From Bombardia bombarda (taxonomy: Eukaryota; Ascomycota; Sordariomycetes; Sordariales; Lasiosphaeriaceae): a DNA stretch of 64,000 bases. The translations under genes and the position numbers were made by a program. Location: contig JAULSR010000011.1 of assembly GCA_030512295.1 (NCBI GenBank), positions 496,001 through 560,000 of the forward strand. Reading direction: 5' to 3'. Below are positions 11,033 through 22,345 of this stretch, piece by piece; position 1 is the first letter of the stretch, and every line of letters begins with the position of its first letter. The notes below the pieces were generated by a model that worked only from the letters and a program-made list of their open reading frames with translations, made no database searches and was not told the DNA's origin.

Positions 11033-12708
11033 TCAGACTTGGGTCTCTTGAGCTTTCGAAACCTCATCCACTCGTGGATACGCCCTGACCCAAAAGTCAG
11101 ACACCAAGAAAAGGCTTGCATTTCTTGCCTTCCACGGATTCTGAGGATTAACAACAGCCATATCGAACCGCCGAATCAACTAAACCAGGCAGGCATAACA
11201 CGCACGCCTACAGTCAGCAACCAGCAGCAACGTTTCATCACAGAAATTCTCTCTCAAAAGCCACTCACCTCAACCAACACCTTATTGATCTCAATAAACG
11301 CGATATTCCTTCCCAAACACCGGAACCTCCCCGACCCAAACACAAAATCAACCGCGCCCTCCATCTCCGGCGTCGCCTTCTCCCAGCGCTCGGGCCGAAA
11401 CTGCTCCGCATCGTCCCCCCAGATGTCAGCCCTCCTCATGAGCCCCCACGAGCAGAGCCCAATCTTGGTCCCGCCCGGCAGATGGATGCCGTTGAAGTAG
11501 TCGCCCTCGAGCGGCACCTGCTTGAGCTGGATGCCCGAGATGGGCGGGACCATGCGCAGGCCCTCCTTGATGACGCTCTGCAGGTAGGGCATGTCGCGCG
11601 TCGCGGCGTCGGCGACGACGGTTTCCCGTGAGAGATTAGGGGCGACGGCGGCTATCTCGCGGCGCAGACGCTCGACGACGCGCGCCTGGCTGAGGATGTA
11701 GAGCATGGTGGTGCGCAGGGTGCCGGCGCTGGTGTCGGAGCCGGCGATGATCTGCGTGAGGGTCTCGCTGCTGGCTTCTTGCTCGGTCAGGCCGTGGCGG
11801 ACGAAGGAGTCGAGCATGTCGCGTTGCTGTTGTTGCTGTTTCTCTGGTGCAACTACTCTGTTTGGACCGTAGCGGTCAGATGTGATCTGGTTGGTCAGTT
11901 TCACGACACGTCCGAAGCCAAAGACGTCGGTGTCGGAGGGCATGAAGATGTTGCGGACGAGCGGGAGCTGCAGGATGGATAGCACCCATGGTATGATGCC
12001 GAGGGGGATCAGGAAGGGTAGGGTTGTTTCAACGGCGTTGATGTAGCCAAACATGTCTGAGTCGGTAGCCAAGAAACCGAAGTCTTGGGAGAAGCCGATG
12101 TCCGCGAGGGCGTCCAAGGTCAGGTACGTCATCTTGCGCGCAAAGTCAAAGGGCTTGTTTTGGGAGATGTACTTGTTCTCGATCAGCCGGACCAGGGCGA
12201 GGATGTGCTTGTCGATTCTGGACTCCAAGCCGTCGATTTCTCTGCCCGAATACTGTCATTTTCAGTGGCATTGTCAGCAAAGGGGAGCGCGGATCAAGGG
12301 AAGGGCAAGGCCCACACCAGCAGCCAGCTTTAACTTAAGCTCATTATGTACGTTTCCGTCCCGCTGTGAGCCAATGTTTTCCCTAGCCGGGTTGAATTTG
12401 AGAACCTTGTACCAGGCAGATCGTGTGTAGTTGCCCCTCGCGGCATTGACCTTCCTGAGCAGCTCCAGCTCGCAGGTGATCAGCTCGTTGGGGCCCACAC
12501 GCGTGATGTTGCCGTACTTCTTGCATGCCTCGTAGTACTCGAGATGCGCCCTCGGTCCTGATGTCTTCCATAGGAGCCACAGGACTGAAAACGCTGCCGT
12601 GGGTGGGCCGTCAAAGTGTCGCAGTCGGATGTATTGGCGGATGGACGAGACAATCCACCACAGGATAAGCCCTGATACTAGAAGACTAAGGATGAGTGAC
12701 ATAGCCAA
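11033..12708 (-). CDS. Cytochrome P450, E-class, microsomal
   Basis: Exons 12708-12316, 12252-11269 and 11179-11033 give 507 aa. Intron 1 has donor GTGGGC and restores AAGYSGRE, a typical C-helix neighbourhood. Intron 2 (GTGAGT..TTTAG) leads into a last exon encoding LIRRFDMAVVNPQNPWKA. An N-terminal membrane anchor (about residues 3-22) is followed by a hinge. The I-helix is IIAGSDTSAGT, the ExxR motif is KEGLRMVPP, the PERF-like motif is RPERW, and the haem loop is FGSGRFRCLG with the Cys ligand. All catalytic landmarks are intact, so it should be a working ER mono-oxygenase using NADPH-P450 reductase. The overall pattern is closest to pisatin-demethylase-like fungal P450s, but the substrate cannot be inferred. 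No partner biosynthetic gene adjoins it. Confidence 0.92.
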
Positions 12709-14089
12709 TTTAGGGAAGCTCCGGGTGAAGCTGTCACGAAATTTTCAAGAAGGGTGAGTATTTGGGAAGCCAGCGCTATATGATAAGACACGATGGTGAT
12801 CTTGACGGTACATGAGATTCTAATGTCTGGGGTCTCTCTCGGCACAAAAGGAGCGGGGTAGGGATGGCAAAAACCAACAGCACTGTGCTGAGCTGCTGCA
12901 GTATTTCCAATATGCATTAGATAGGGGCGGAGATCACTCTATACTAATCCATTCTAACCCTAGCTGCATTATCAGCGTTGGTCAAGTACCAATCGTCGTG
13001 TTACCACACTCACATACGTGCAATTAACTTGCTCTTGTGTTGACATTTATGAACAAATAACATGTTTTCTTCATACCGCATGGTTAGGTGTAGTATAATG
13101 ATATGTGCGGTCCTAAACTATCCTCACAGCTATCAACATTTACCTGAGTTTATTTGACGGGCCAGTCTCTCTGGTGCTGTGGACGTTTACTTGAACGTTC
13201 AAATGGCGCGTTGACTGCCTAGGTACTATAGGTGGGTACCCAGTCATTCGTTCATTACTATATAGCTTTGGGCATAGCAACCGCTTGCGTACTAGATATT
13301 ACTGCTGCTTACGCTCACACGGTAGAAAAGAGCGCCGGGCAGTCAGTTGCTGACATGCGACTAGTACCCGTCTTTGTTTCTGGAACGGCGTATATTAGAA
13401 TACAGATGTATATGTCAAATACGCCAACTCTGCTATTGTGATTTATATCGCTGCCAGAAGGCTGACTACATTCACTCTGTTTTCAAGACATTAATAAATA
13501 CATGAAACAAGCTGTAGCAACCTCTTACACAGATTCAATTCTCACAGCTCTAAACTCAGTCATGATCACGCTGCATGGTGTTGGAATAAGGATACACTCT
13601 AGTTAGTACTAATCAGCGTCGCTGTAGAGATACTCACAGAAAGCTGTTATGGTACGTCTGTAAAGTCTTTGTATGAGACAAAGCAGTGACTTGTAACTGC
13701 TCCTATAAATACATTCTTTTCTCGTATGCTATTGCCTATCCTGTCCTGAAACTGGGAAATAAAGCCCCTTTGACTGCTGAAGTGTTGCTCCTTTATGAAA
13801 CAATCTATTGTTTACTTGTTACACTCAACACCAGCTTTGTCGATGAGAATGGAGACGGCTAGACAATGGGATTATCAAGATGCACTTACTATTATTAGGG
13901 AAAGGAAGATATCTCATACGTATATCGAGGGAAACGATTTGTGTATATAATCCCACTCCTCCTCTACGTGATTCTCTTAATATAAACAGATAATTCCGAC
14001 ATCATACCATCAACACATACAATTCAAGTCTTTTATCACTAAGACGCATACATCCATCTCTCACTCCAGCTTATAACCAAATTACCATC
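12709..14089. other. AT-rich intergenic stretch
   Basis: This 1.4-kb stretch is richer in A+T than the flanking P450 and has only short frames. A TATA-like TATATAATC lies near 13945, about 145 bp before the SET-domain start. No repeat pair or RNA gene was recognised. Confidence 0.5.
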
Positions 14090-14956
14090 ATGGCCGCCCA
14101 ATTTAGCCCTAGATTCGCAGCGTGGAACTCGACCAACACCGCACTAAACCCAGTAGGTGACGCTGTTAATGGCCCTTTCAAAATCGCTAATTATGTCTTC
14201 GACGCCGCACTTTTTCCAGGTCAGTGGCATAGCTCTAGAAGCATCAGCAGAAGATATCAACCGCAAACAGGAAATCCGAATGACGTCGACCTTGACCACC
14301 GCGCAATTACACTTTTAAAGCCGAACTTTCGTGATCATAGGTGTGAACATTGCCACCTCCCCATGACCTCCAGAAGATGTACCGTTGACTGTTACCAACA
14401 GTTCAGGGTTGAGGAGCAGTTTGATGAGACATTTCATAAGTTCTTTGAGCTGAGAGAGACTGAAAACATGGGCGTTGGCGTCTTTGTTAAGCAAGGTATC
14501 ATCATTCCTACGGGCTTTTGTCTAGGTGAGTACCTTGGCGAATTGCAGCCATGGGCCGCCGACAATTTCGACAGCTACAACGTTACACTGGATACAACCC
14601 CGAAGATGGAAATTAACTCGATGATACGTGGCAACTGGACGCGCTTCATCAACTCAAGCTGTGACCATAACGCTGCCTTGGAAACCGCGCAAGCCGGTAA
14701 GGTGATCATGGTTCTGGTCACGACCAAGCAGGATATCCAGCCCGGCGAGGAAGTCTTCGTCGACTACGGGCGCGACTACTTTATTGAAGGTAAGACAAAG
14801 TGCCTCTGTAAAGCTAAGACTAGACCACATCTCCCACCAGGACCAAAGAAAGCATCTGGACCTAAGACAAAAAAGAGGGGGAAACGTACCTCGGTGGACA
14901 GCATCGTTAAAAACACATCAAGAGTAATAGGATCAAAAGTTGGAGGAAGGAAGTAA
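14090..14956 (+). CDS. SET-domain protein (putative lysine methyltransferase)
   Basis: Single exon, 288 aa, ATG in the context ACCATCATGG. A SET domain spans about residues 115-240: ETENMGVGVFV (SET-N strand), LGEYLGEL, then TRFINSSCDHNA where the canonical motif reads RFINHSC-xPN, and GEEVFVDYG ending the domain. A short post-SET-like KCLCKA follows, then a Lys/Arg-rich tail (KKASGPKTKKRGKR) that could be a nuclear signal. Upstream Cys/His residues (CEHCHLPMTSRRCTVDC) may form a pre-SET-like zinc site. Proteins of this layout methylate histone or non-histone lysines. The His-to-Ser change in the NHS motif is unusual and could weaken catalysis. It stands alone between AT-rich gaps, with no obvious paralogue in the core. 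Confidence 0.82.
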   Translation: MAAQFSPRFAAWNSTNTALNPVGDAVNGPFKIANYVFDAALFPGQWHSSRSISRRYQPQTGNPNDVDLDHRAITLLKPNFRDHRCEHCHLPMTSRRCTVDCYQQFRVEEQFDETFHKFFELRETENMGVGVFVKQGIIIPTGFCLGEYLGELQPWAADNFDSYNVTLDTTPKMEINSMIRGNWTRFINSSCDHNAALETAQAGKVIMVLVTTKQDIQPGEEVFVDYGRDYFIEGKTKCLCKAKTRPHLPPGPKKASGPKTKKRGKRTSVDSIVKNTSRVIGSKVGGRK

Positions 14957-15544
14957 CGGCGTGGTATTGGAGTATAGGTTAAAAGGTAAGGCGGTGACTA
15001 CCTTAGGTACTAAACACTGCTCCGTTTAAAGTTTGAACTAGTTCTTTTGAAGATCTACTGTGTAAAATCTCTCCAGTAAAACTCGCAGTCCATAAGACTT
15101 GTGCCTTTGCAGGGGTGGAAATGTTCATGCTGTTGATTCGGTTACGTCATCGCTGCAGGAAATGGAACTCCGCCTCCGCCACGCTGGTCGCGTCCACTAA
15201 CAGCAGGAGCTGAGCAGTCCGCGTGAAGCGACAATATCAAACTATTAATCCCAAGCCAAGCTTCTGAGGGCTCCTATGATTCATCGTTACCCAATTGACT
15301 CCTCAGCTCAACATTCACTTCTCCACGCCGTCTCCGTACCAAAGTTTTTAGCAAACAATTGAGTGGTGCGTCGTCGGCCAACTGTAGCACCCCCCAATTC
15401 ACTCTCTTCACTGCCCCGCCAAGTTTGAACATCAGCCCCATGATCCCCTGCTCTGCCCCTGCCAAGCAACGTCAAGCTCCCAAGCTCCCTCTTCTTCGAG
15501 CCCAATTGTGACCAATATAATACCGATACCTAATTCAACACCTC
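14957..15544. other. Intergenic, SET gene 3' flank and chitinase promoter
   Basis: This 588-bp gap has no recognisable gene. The right half becomes CT-rich towards the chitinase start. Confidence 0.45.
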
Positions 15545-15708
15545 ATGCCCCGTTACTACAGGCAAACAATCCTCTTCATCACATCTTCACTCGCCGTCCT
15601 CCTCCTCGGCCTTTTCCTCTTCCCACAGACCCTGTCCGTCTTCCCCTTCGACCAGCTCCCCTTCTCAATCTCAAAGCTACCCCACCACAACCAGCAACAG
15701 CAACACCC

Positions 15709-15763
<55 letters not shown>

Positions 15764-17093
15764 GGCGGCGGCAACGACATCCCCAGCGGCTACCGGTCGG
15801 TGGCCTACTTTGTCAACTGGGCCATCTACGCGCGCAAGCACCGGCCGCAGGACCTGCCCGTCGAGAACCTCACACATGTGCTCTACGCCTTCGCCAACGT
15901 GCGCCCCGAGTCAGGCGAGGTCTACCTGACCGACTCGTGGGCCGACACCGACATCCACTGGGAGGGCGACAGCTGGAACGACTCGGGCACGAACCTGTAC
16001 GGCTGCCTGAAGCAGCTCAACCTGCTCAAGCGCCGCAATCGCAACCTTAAGGTCCTGCTGTCCATTGGCGGCTGGACCTACAGCGCAAACTTCAAGGGGC
16101 CGGCCTCCACCCCCGCCGGGCGCGCCACCTTTGCGTCGAGCGCCGTCGAGCTGGTCAGTTTTTCTTCTCTCGACCTGCCAAACCGACCAACCCCTCAATC
16201 AATCCATTCCCTCCTTCCTCTTCTTATTCAATCCCTTCCGGGAAACCAACAAACTGACCCCCTACCCCCAGGTCTCCCGCCTCGGCCTCGACGGCCTCGA
16301 CATCGACTGGGAATACCCCCAATCCCCCGCCGAAGCAGCCGACCTCGTCTCCCTCCTCCAAGAAACCCGCACCGCGCTCGACGCCCTCTCCGCCTCCACC
16401 CCAACCTCCCCGCCCCCGCACTTCGAGCTGACCGTCGCCTGCCCCGCCGGCGCGCAAAACTACGACAAGCTCGACATCCCCGCCATGGACCGCCTGCTCG
16501 ACTTCTGGAACCTCATGGCGTACGACTACGCCGGCTCCTGGGACAGCCTCACCGGCCACCAGGCAAACCTGTACCACAGCGGGTCCAACGCGGCCAGCAC
16601 GCCGTTCAGCACGGCGCGCGCTGTCGACCACTACGTCAGCAAGGGGGTGGCGCCGGGCAAGATTGTGCTGGGGATGCCGCTGTACGGGCGTGCGTTTGAG
16701 AATACGGACGGGCTGGGCAAGGCGTATAGCGGGGTCGGCGAGGGGACGTGGGAGAATGGCGTGCTGGACTACAAGAAGCTACCGCTAGAGGGCGCGACGG
16801 AGCATGTGGATGCGGAGGCGGGCGCGAGCTATTGTTATCATCCGGGGCAGCGGAAGCTGGTGAGTTATGACACGGTGGGGATGGCGAGGCAGAAGGCCGA
16901 GTTTATCAAGGAGCGGGGGCTGGGCGGTGGCATGTGGTGGGAGAGCAGTGCGGATAAGGAGGGGAGTGGGAGTTTGATTGGGAATGTGGTGGATGTGCTG
17001 GGCGGTCCGGGAGCGTTGAAGCGGGAGGAGAATTGTATCACGTATCCACAGACCAAGTACGATAATCTGCGGGATGGATTTCCTAATAATTAG
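15545..17093 (+). CDS. GH18 endochitinase with N-terminal membrane/signal segment
   Basis: Exons 15545-16153 and 16272-17093 (donor GTCAGT, acceptor CCCCAG) give 476 aa. Residues 8-30 are hydrophobic (signal peptide or anchor). A linker ending in 17 consecutive Thr follows, then the catalytic domain from about residue 80. Landmarks are KVLLSIGGWTYS, DGLDIDWEYP (residues 210-219, DxxDxDxE with Glu217 as proton donor), MAYDYAGSW, and GMPLYGRAF, matching the fungal class V subgroup A typified by Trichoderma CHIT42. The reaction is hydrolysis of chitin beta-1,4 bonds. The junction joins AVEL to VSRLGLDG, which family members show. The GTCAGT donor is weak but no other in-phase donor exists. A downstream Met just after the Thr run (about 15761) would give a form without the leader. 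Confidence 0.92.
15709..15760 (+). repeat. CAA/ACA trinucleotide microsatellite coding poly-Thr
   Basis: About 17 ACA codons in a row lie inside the chitinase first exon, between the hydrophobic leader and the catalytic domain. Such a pure repeat is likely to vary in length between isolates. Confidence 0.9.
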
Positions 17094-17339
17094 TAGGTTA
17101 GATAGAGAGTGAATTCAACACAAATGTAGTAAGCAATCACATGTTGATGAGACAGAAAGATTTGTTAGATGTTTTTGAGTCATTCCAATTGCATTTCCTC
17201 GCCAGACAGAGCCAGACCATGTCCAGTCTATGGTACATAAACGCCGTAGATGATCCCGCTCATTAGCTCGTAGCTCAATGCCTTTGCCCTTCCCATATTA
17301 ACCGAAACCCAACCAACCTATCGCCCTCGTGCGTCGCAT

Positions 17340-17869
17340 TTAAGCGGTGTTCTCGAAGACGTAGGTAAGGTGGCAGCGGCCACAGTACTGGCGATCCTGC
17401 ATGGCAGCCATGAAGACACCGGCACCGCACTGAAAAGGTAGAGAGTCAGTAAATTGTCTGGGCTGAACAAAGAAAAAACAAGGGGAAAACTCACAGTGTC
17501 GTTGGGGCACTCGCGGCGGAGACGCTCAATCTTGCCATCGCTGTCGACCTTGTAGTACTTGAGCACAGCGAGCTTCTGCTTCTTGCGCTTGTGCTTGATC
17601 TTCTTAGGAGTAGTGTAGACCTTCTTTTTCCTCTTCTTGCCACCACCACGGAGACGCAACACCAAGTGAAGGGTGCTCTCCTTCTGGATGTTGTAGTCGG
17701 AAAGGGTGCGGCCATCCTCGAGCTGCTTGCCGGCGAAGATCAGGCGCTGCTGGTCTGGGGGGATGCCCTCCTTGTCCTGGATCTTGGACTTGACATTGTC
17801 GATGGTGTCAGAAGACTCCACCTCGAGGGTGATAGTCTTGCCCGTCAGGGTCTTCACAAAGATCTGCAT
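17340..17869 (-). CDS. UBI3/RPS31: Ubiquitin fused to ribosomal protein eS31 (S27a)
   Basis: Exons 17869-17495 and 17429-17340 (donor GTGAGT, acceptor TTTCAG) give 154 aa. Residues 1-76 are ubiquitin, opening [12 protein letters not shown] and ending LRLRGG, the site cut by deubiquitinases. Residues 77-154 are eS31, with a basic arm ([20 protein letters not shown]) and a C4 zinc site formed by CPNDTC and YCGRCH; the intron falls between the two halves of the first pair, right after NDT. The length equals the fungal norm. The product supplies free ubiquitin and a 40S subunit protein. It is transcribed divergently from the eS26 gene. A possible 5'-UTR acceptor (TTCAGCAGGCAATC) precedes the ATG. 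Confidence 0.98.
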
Positions 17870-18525
17870 GATTGCCTGCTGAAGAGTGGTAAGGAAGTGT
17901 TAGATGCAAAGGAAAATTGGTCGGTCCCGTTGTGCTGATGCTGCTTTTGCTGCGCTGCGCATGGGGTGTGGAGTGATGGGGAAAATGGGGGATCATTGAT
18001 TCAGCTGGTGACTCCCAGGTCGCCGGCGACCGAGAAATCCATCATCACCCGCTTTGAAGAAAAGCAGATTGGGACTCGCCGTGGACCAAAAGAGAACAGC
18101 GCGAATATAATAAAAACAAGATGGGGTATCATGAAGAGGAAAGCGCAAAAGCAGAAAAAGCACAACGATATCGCAACATCGTGCAGACGTACCTAGACAG
18201 AGTGTCTTCCTCAGCAATCTGTAGATGTTGTGAAGTGGTGCTTGGAGAACAGAAAAGGCGAATTTCGAGGCGCCGCGCAGTCGATTTGGACTTTTGTCCT
18301 GGGCCCCCCACATTGGAGCGGGTCAGCTGACTTGTGCCGCCTCGTTAGGGTTTTCTGGGGTGTGTGCCCTGGCTTTTTTGGTGCAAGCCCGGTCCGGGCT
18401 GGCGCTGCACAAATTGTGGGGCGCCTGGCTGCCAGTCTTTTCCCGCGCGCCGCCAAATTTCGCGAATATTCGTCTTTCCATCACACAACTTCTTGACAAT
18501 CCCAGATCATCAAGAAACCGTCAAG
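17870..18525. promoter_or_regulatory. Shared divergent promoter of eS31 and eS26 genes
   Basis: Two small-subunit ribosomal protein genes start 656 bp apart on opposite strands, so this gap must contain both promoters. It includes a TTAGGGTTTT word at 18345-18354, the core recognised by telomere-repeat-like factors such as Tbf1, which bind many fungal ribosomal-protein promoters. A pyrimidine-rich leader precedes the eS26 ATG. The arrangement is seen directly; joint regulation is inferred. Confidence 0.65.
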
Positions 18526-19284
18526 ATGGTCAAGAAGAGAAAGAACAACGGCCGCAACAAGAAGGGTACGCATTCCACATCCCACCACCATGCTCAATGT
18601 CACCTTCCACACCATTTGCTGACTTTGAGGAACTACAGGTCGCGGCCACGTCAAGCCCATCCGCTGCTCCAACTGCTCGAGATGCACGCCCAAGGACAAG
18701 GCCATCAAGAGATTCACCATCCGCAACATGGTTGAGTCTGCTGCCATCCGTACGTTTTCACACCGCGCGCAGCCCACACGAAGGGCCTCGACACCACGAA
18801 AAACCCTGCCCCACCACCGATCAATTCGAATTATATGCTGACAGGATGGATTATGCAGGTGATATCTCCGACGCTTCGGTGTTCGCTGAGTACACGGTTC
18901 CCAAGATGTACCTCAAGCTGCAGTACTGCGTCTCTTGCGCCATTCACGGCAAGATTGTCCGGTACGTTTGTCCGCCTGGCGGGGACAACCACGTCTGCCT
19001 TTTCGGCGACGTGGGCGGCTGAGAAGAACCTTGGTCGAACCTCCTCGCCAAAACCAACAACCCACACCCACACACACACACCCTCCTTTCTCTCCCTGAG
19101 AAGAGAGAAGTTGTGTGTGTCGGGCGAGAGTATCACCCTGTTCTGTCTTGCTAACAGTGAATGATCTAGTGTCCGCTCCCGTGTCGGCCGCCGCAACCGC
19201 GCTCCTCCCCCGCGTGTCAGGTACAACAAGGACGGCAAGAAGGTGGTCCCCACCACCGGCCAGAAGGTCAGCGCCGCGGCTTAA
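18526..19284 (+). CDS. RPS26: Ribosomal protein eS26 (S26e)
   Basis: Four exons, 18526-18565, 18639-18749, 18859-18961 and 19170-19284, join in phase to 122 aa. The protein opens MVKKRKNNGRNKKGRGH, then has PIRCSNCSRCTPKDKAIKRF and a second pair in YCVSCAIHGKIVR; the four Cys form the zinc site of eS26. The Arg-rich end (VRSRVGRRNRAPPPRVRY) is the tail that contacts mRNA upstream of the start codon in the 40S exit channel. Three introns in about 760 bp, including one after only 40 coding bases, are usual for ribosomal-protein genes of filamentous fungi. No single exon is long enough to be found as an ordinary ORF. Confidence 0.97.
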
Positions 19285-21157
19285 GCTCGCGTGTCGTGAG
19301 ACTTGATGGATAGAGGCGCTGAGTTTGGTGGCATTCGGTATTTCTCATGGAATTTAATGATCTTTTGATGAGATCACGATCGGCTTTAACCAAGAAGGCG
19401 AGCCTGGCAACCACGGAAAAACGGATTGGCATGGGATTCCTTTAGTTCTAGGGGGTCATTTAGTCGTTGTCACCAATTCAGAGCATTATGAACAAATACT
19501 GTCTTCTTTGTGATGTGATGACTGGTTGTTTTGGGTATGACAGGCTGCGCCGTTCGTGGGACTGGCCTTGACTGCGTACGGCGTGCGCATGGTGTTGTCA
19601 ATGGTTCCCTACTCTACCATCTCGCCGGCGTCTAGCACGCGCCTTGTCTGCTTCCACTGCAGGACTTTTCGCTCGCTCGTTCGACCGAGGCTGTCTCATT
19701 CAATGAGCGTAGCATCGCCACTAATCTATGACGTGTTTATTCTTCCTAACAAGCCACCAATCCTAAATTTGCCAAAGTTTTGCTCTGGCGTTCACCCTGT
19801 CGGCCATCCAGCTGAGCTGGTATATAATTGTCGGCAGTGGACATATGTACGATTGTTCTTCTGCCCTAATTGCACAACGTCAAGCCCGACCAGGTTGTTA
19901 CTCGCTGGGGGAGACCAATGATGATGCCGAGAGATTTTGCAAAAAACCCCCAAATACCCGCACATCAGCTCTCGGGTCTATTTATGAAATACTGAGCCTG
20001 GTCAAACAAACCGTGTAATATGGAACTCTTCAGAGACCTGATGCATTCGAGCCCTGGTATTGGATTTGCCGCAGGAAACGCTTCAATCTGTGTGGTACAG
20101 CGCCTCTTCGCGATTTCCTTAACAACCATGCATTGTACTGCATCTGTTCAATTACGGTTGGCAGATCTGCAATATTTAGGCGTGCACATTGTGTAGCGGT
20201 TGGGCTTTCTTCTCGTTGTTTCCTCTCCCTTTTTTGTGACTCTTCCTGTTCAACCTGAGCTGTGATTGGCTATAGCGGTCTAAGTCGGAATAGGGGCAAG
20301 GAAACAGGGGTTTGCAATAACGGCATGTTAAGCTATTAGCAGCCAGACAGCACTCAATGTCTTCACGATGCTGTTCAAATTCATGTGCGAATGAATGGAT
20401 GAGTTTCTTCATTCTTTGTGGTGTTTTCGCTTGCAAAAAAGGTAGCATCATGTTGTGCCAACCTGTCAATGCGTCCTTTCTGCAAACAACTTCAATTTGT
20501 ACCTAAAACTGGATGAATTCTGACATCTTTGCACTATATCGCTGTCTGACAGAGGTCTGAACTTTGTATGAACCTTTGTAACAAGCCATTGTTCGTGTTT
20601 CTTTGTTCAGCTTCTTTTCTGAACTTCAAGCACATGGAGGTTTTCTAGAGTGGACAATAACATCAATGCGGCATCACCTGGGAGGCTGTCTTCGAGTATC
20701 AATGCACTACCAAGACCTCTACTGAGCGACGCAGTCGTTCACAGGCTTTGGCGAGCCTGACTAACAACATGCCCAGCCTAGCAGATAAGCAGCGTTAACA
20801 GGACTAGAACATGTTATCAATACGCCAATCGTTCGACGGAAGCTTCTATCCATTGCAATGATGTCATGATATCTGACTGCCTCGGCATTCAGTCAACGCC
20901 CGCAGCAGACAATTCGATGGCAACATCGAAAGATCGGGTATTGCCAACCACGGGTGGCTGAAACCGTAAAAAGAGATGACAAGCCAGATTTATCACAAGA
21001 GCGAGGGTTAAGCCTAAACTTTGACACAACCACTCCCGGATTCTCTCTCCTCAGAGTCGTGTCCTTTTGATCAATCGATCATCACCAAACATACCATACC
21101 TACCCAAGCCCCCACGCTCATGCCCCGTCGAGTGCGGCGGCGGCAGTATACTGAACA
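19285..21157. other. Intergenic stretch, 1.9 kb
   Basis: No gene could be supported. A 97-codon minus-strand frame (20469-20176) contains several Cys/His residues but matches no known zinc-finger spacing and lacks splice context. The remainder is 3' flank of eS26 and promoter of the 21158 gene. Confidence 0.5.
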
Positions 21158-22345
21158 ATGCACCGAATCATGGCCGCCATCGAATTCACCACGGTCTACG
21201 ACATGTTCCGGCACATCGACATGGCCAGAACCGACACGCTCAACTTCCACAGCGTCCACCCCGCCGACATGGCCGTGATCGATGACCAGCGATATCGCCG
21301 TAGAAAGTCGTTTCGTATCCGCAAGTACCAGGCCACGCTCGCCACGCTGACGATTACGGTGCGGACGTTTCTGTACGATATTCTGCATGGGGAGCTGTAC
21401 AGCGAGATCACGCTGGATGTGGCGAGGATGCAGCTCAGGGAGGAATTGTGGTCGCAGGCGGACGACGATGATGTGATGTCGCGCGGGTATGTTTATAGGA
21501 ATAGCACAGATGGGGAGGGGGGTAAGAATGGGAACGGGAACGGGAATGGGAACGTGAATGGGAATGGGAATACGTTTTGGGATAGGAATCGGGAGAAGAA
21601 TTGGGGGAAGAATCGGGGTGGGGAGAGTGACTGTCGTCGTCTGACCGTGCTCGAGTCCGGCGAGGCCGATTCGACTGGCCGGCCGGAGTCGCGACTCGAC
21701 CCCGCCAACCAGTGGCCGACGCTGGTGGTGCTGGCCGGGGTGACGCAGGAGATTGAGCATATGCGGGAGGACATGCGGTGGTGGTTCCGCGCGAGCGGGC
21801 ATGAGGTCAAGATTGTGGTGCTGGCGAAGCTGCGGCGGGAGCCGGATAAGATAAGGGAGATTTTGCTGGAGAAGTGGGTTGAGGGGTGTGTGAGATTGAA
21901 CTGCAACGGAAACAGCGTCGGCGGCGGCAGCAACGGGGAGGCTACTAGTTCTAGTAGGAAGACGATGATAGGGAGGAACTCTTTCTCGGCTTTTCAGACG
22001 ACGATTGCTGCCAAGATGGGTGGTGGGAAGCAGCACCAGAAGCAGAAGCACCGGAAGCATAAGCATAAGCAGGAACTGGAACTGGGACTGGGACTGGAGC
22101 TGGAACAGGGACAGCAGGTGTTTGGGCCGTTGTGTGACCAGGTTATTAGGATCAGGCAGAGTCCGGATGTGGGGGATACGCATGCTGATAGGTTCAAGCC
22201 CGAGTCGTATAGTGTGGAAGGTGGTGGTTTAAAGTTGGAGTTTTGGCGTCTTTTTCTTCGGGAGCCGTATCTCGAAGGGGGCGAGAGGGATGTGGATATT
22301 GGCGTGGAGGACTTGAAATTGTATGCTGCCAATGTATTTATGTGA
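21158..22345 (+). CDS. Hypothetical protein, possibly related to fungal PD-(D/E)xK-like family
   Basis: Single exon, 395 aa, with no known name. A central segment (about residues 185-250: WPTLVVLAGVTQEIEHMR, RWWFRASGHEVKIVVLAKL, then EILLEKW) resembles an uncharacterised family widespread in filamentous fungi in which a V-[IL]-E-x-G strand is followed by a LLxKF strand, reminiscent of the E-x-K core of PD-(D/E)xK nucleases. Here the expected Glu is Leu, so even if the fold is right it may be inactive. Low-complexity blocks interrupt it: repeated Asn-Gly (GNGNGNGNVNGNGN) near residue 130, a Gly/Ser run, and a Lys/His then Leu-Gly-Glu run (KQHQKQKHRKHKHK) near 300. These inserts look like in-frame repeat expansions. 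Function unknown. Confidence 0.65.
   Translation: MHRIMAAIEFTTVYDMFRHIDMARTDTLNFHSVHPADMAVIDDQRYRRRKSFRIRKYQATLATLTITVRTFLYDILHGELYSEITLDVARMQLREELWSQADDDDVMSRGYVYRNSTDGEGGKNGNGNGNGNVNGNGNTFWDRNREKNWGKNRGGESDCRRLTVLESGEADSTGRPESRLDPANQWPTLVVLAGVTQEIEHMREDMRWWFRASGHEVKIVVLAKLRREPDKIREILLEKWVEGCVRLNCNGNSVGGGSNGEATSSSRKTMIGRNSFSAFQTTIAAKMGGGKQHQKQKHRKHKHKQELELGLGLELEQGQQVFGPLCDQVIRIRQSPDVGDTHADRFKPESYSVEGGGLKLEFWRLFLREPYLEGGERDVDIGVEDLKLYAANVFM

Noticed and set aside
21071..22183. Minus-strand frame of 370 codons rich in Pro/Ile/His
   Set aside because: Reverse shadow of the hypothetical gene at 21158; its repeats are the reverse reading of the Asn-Gly insert.
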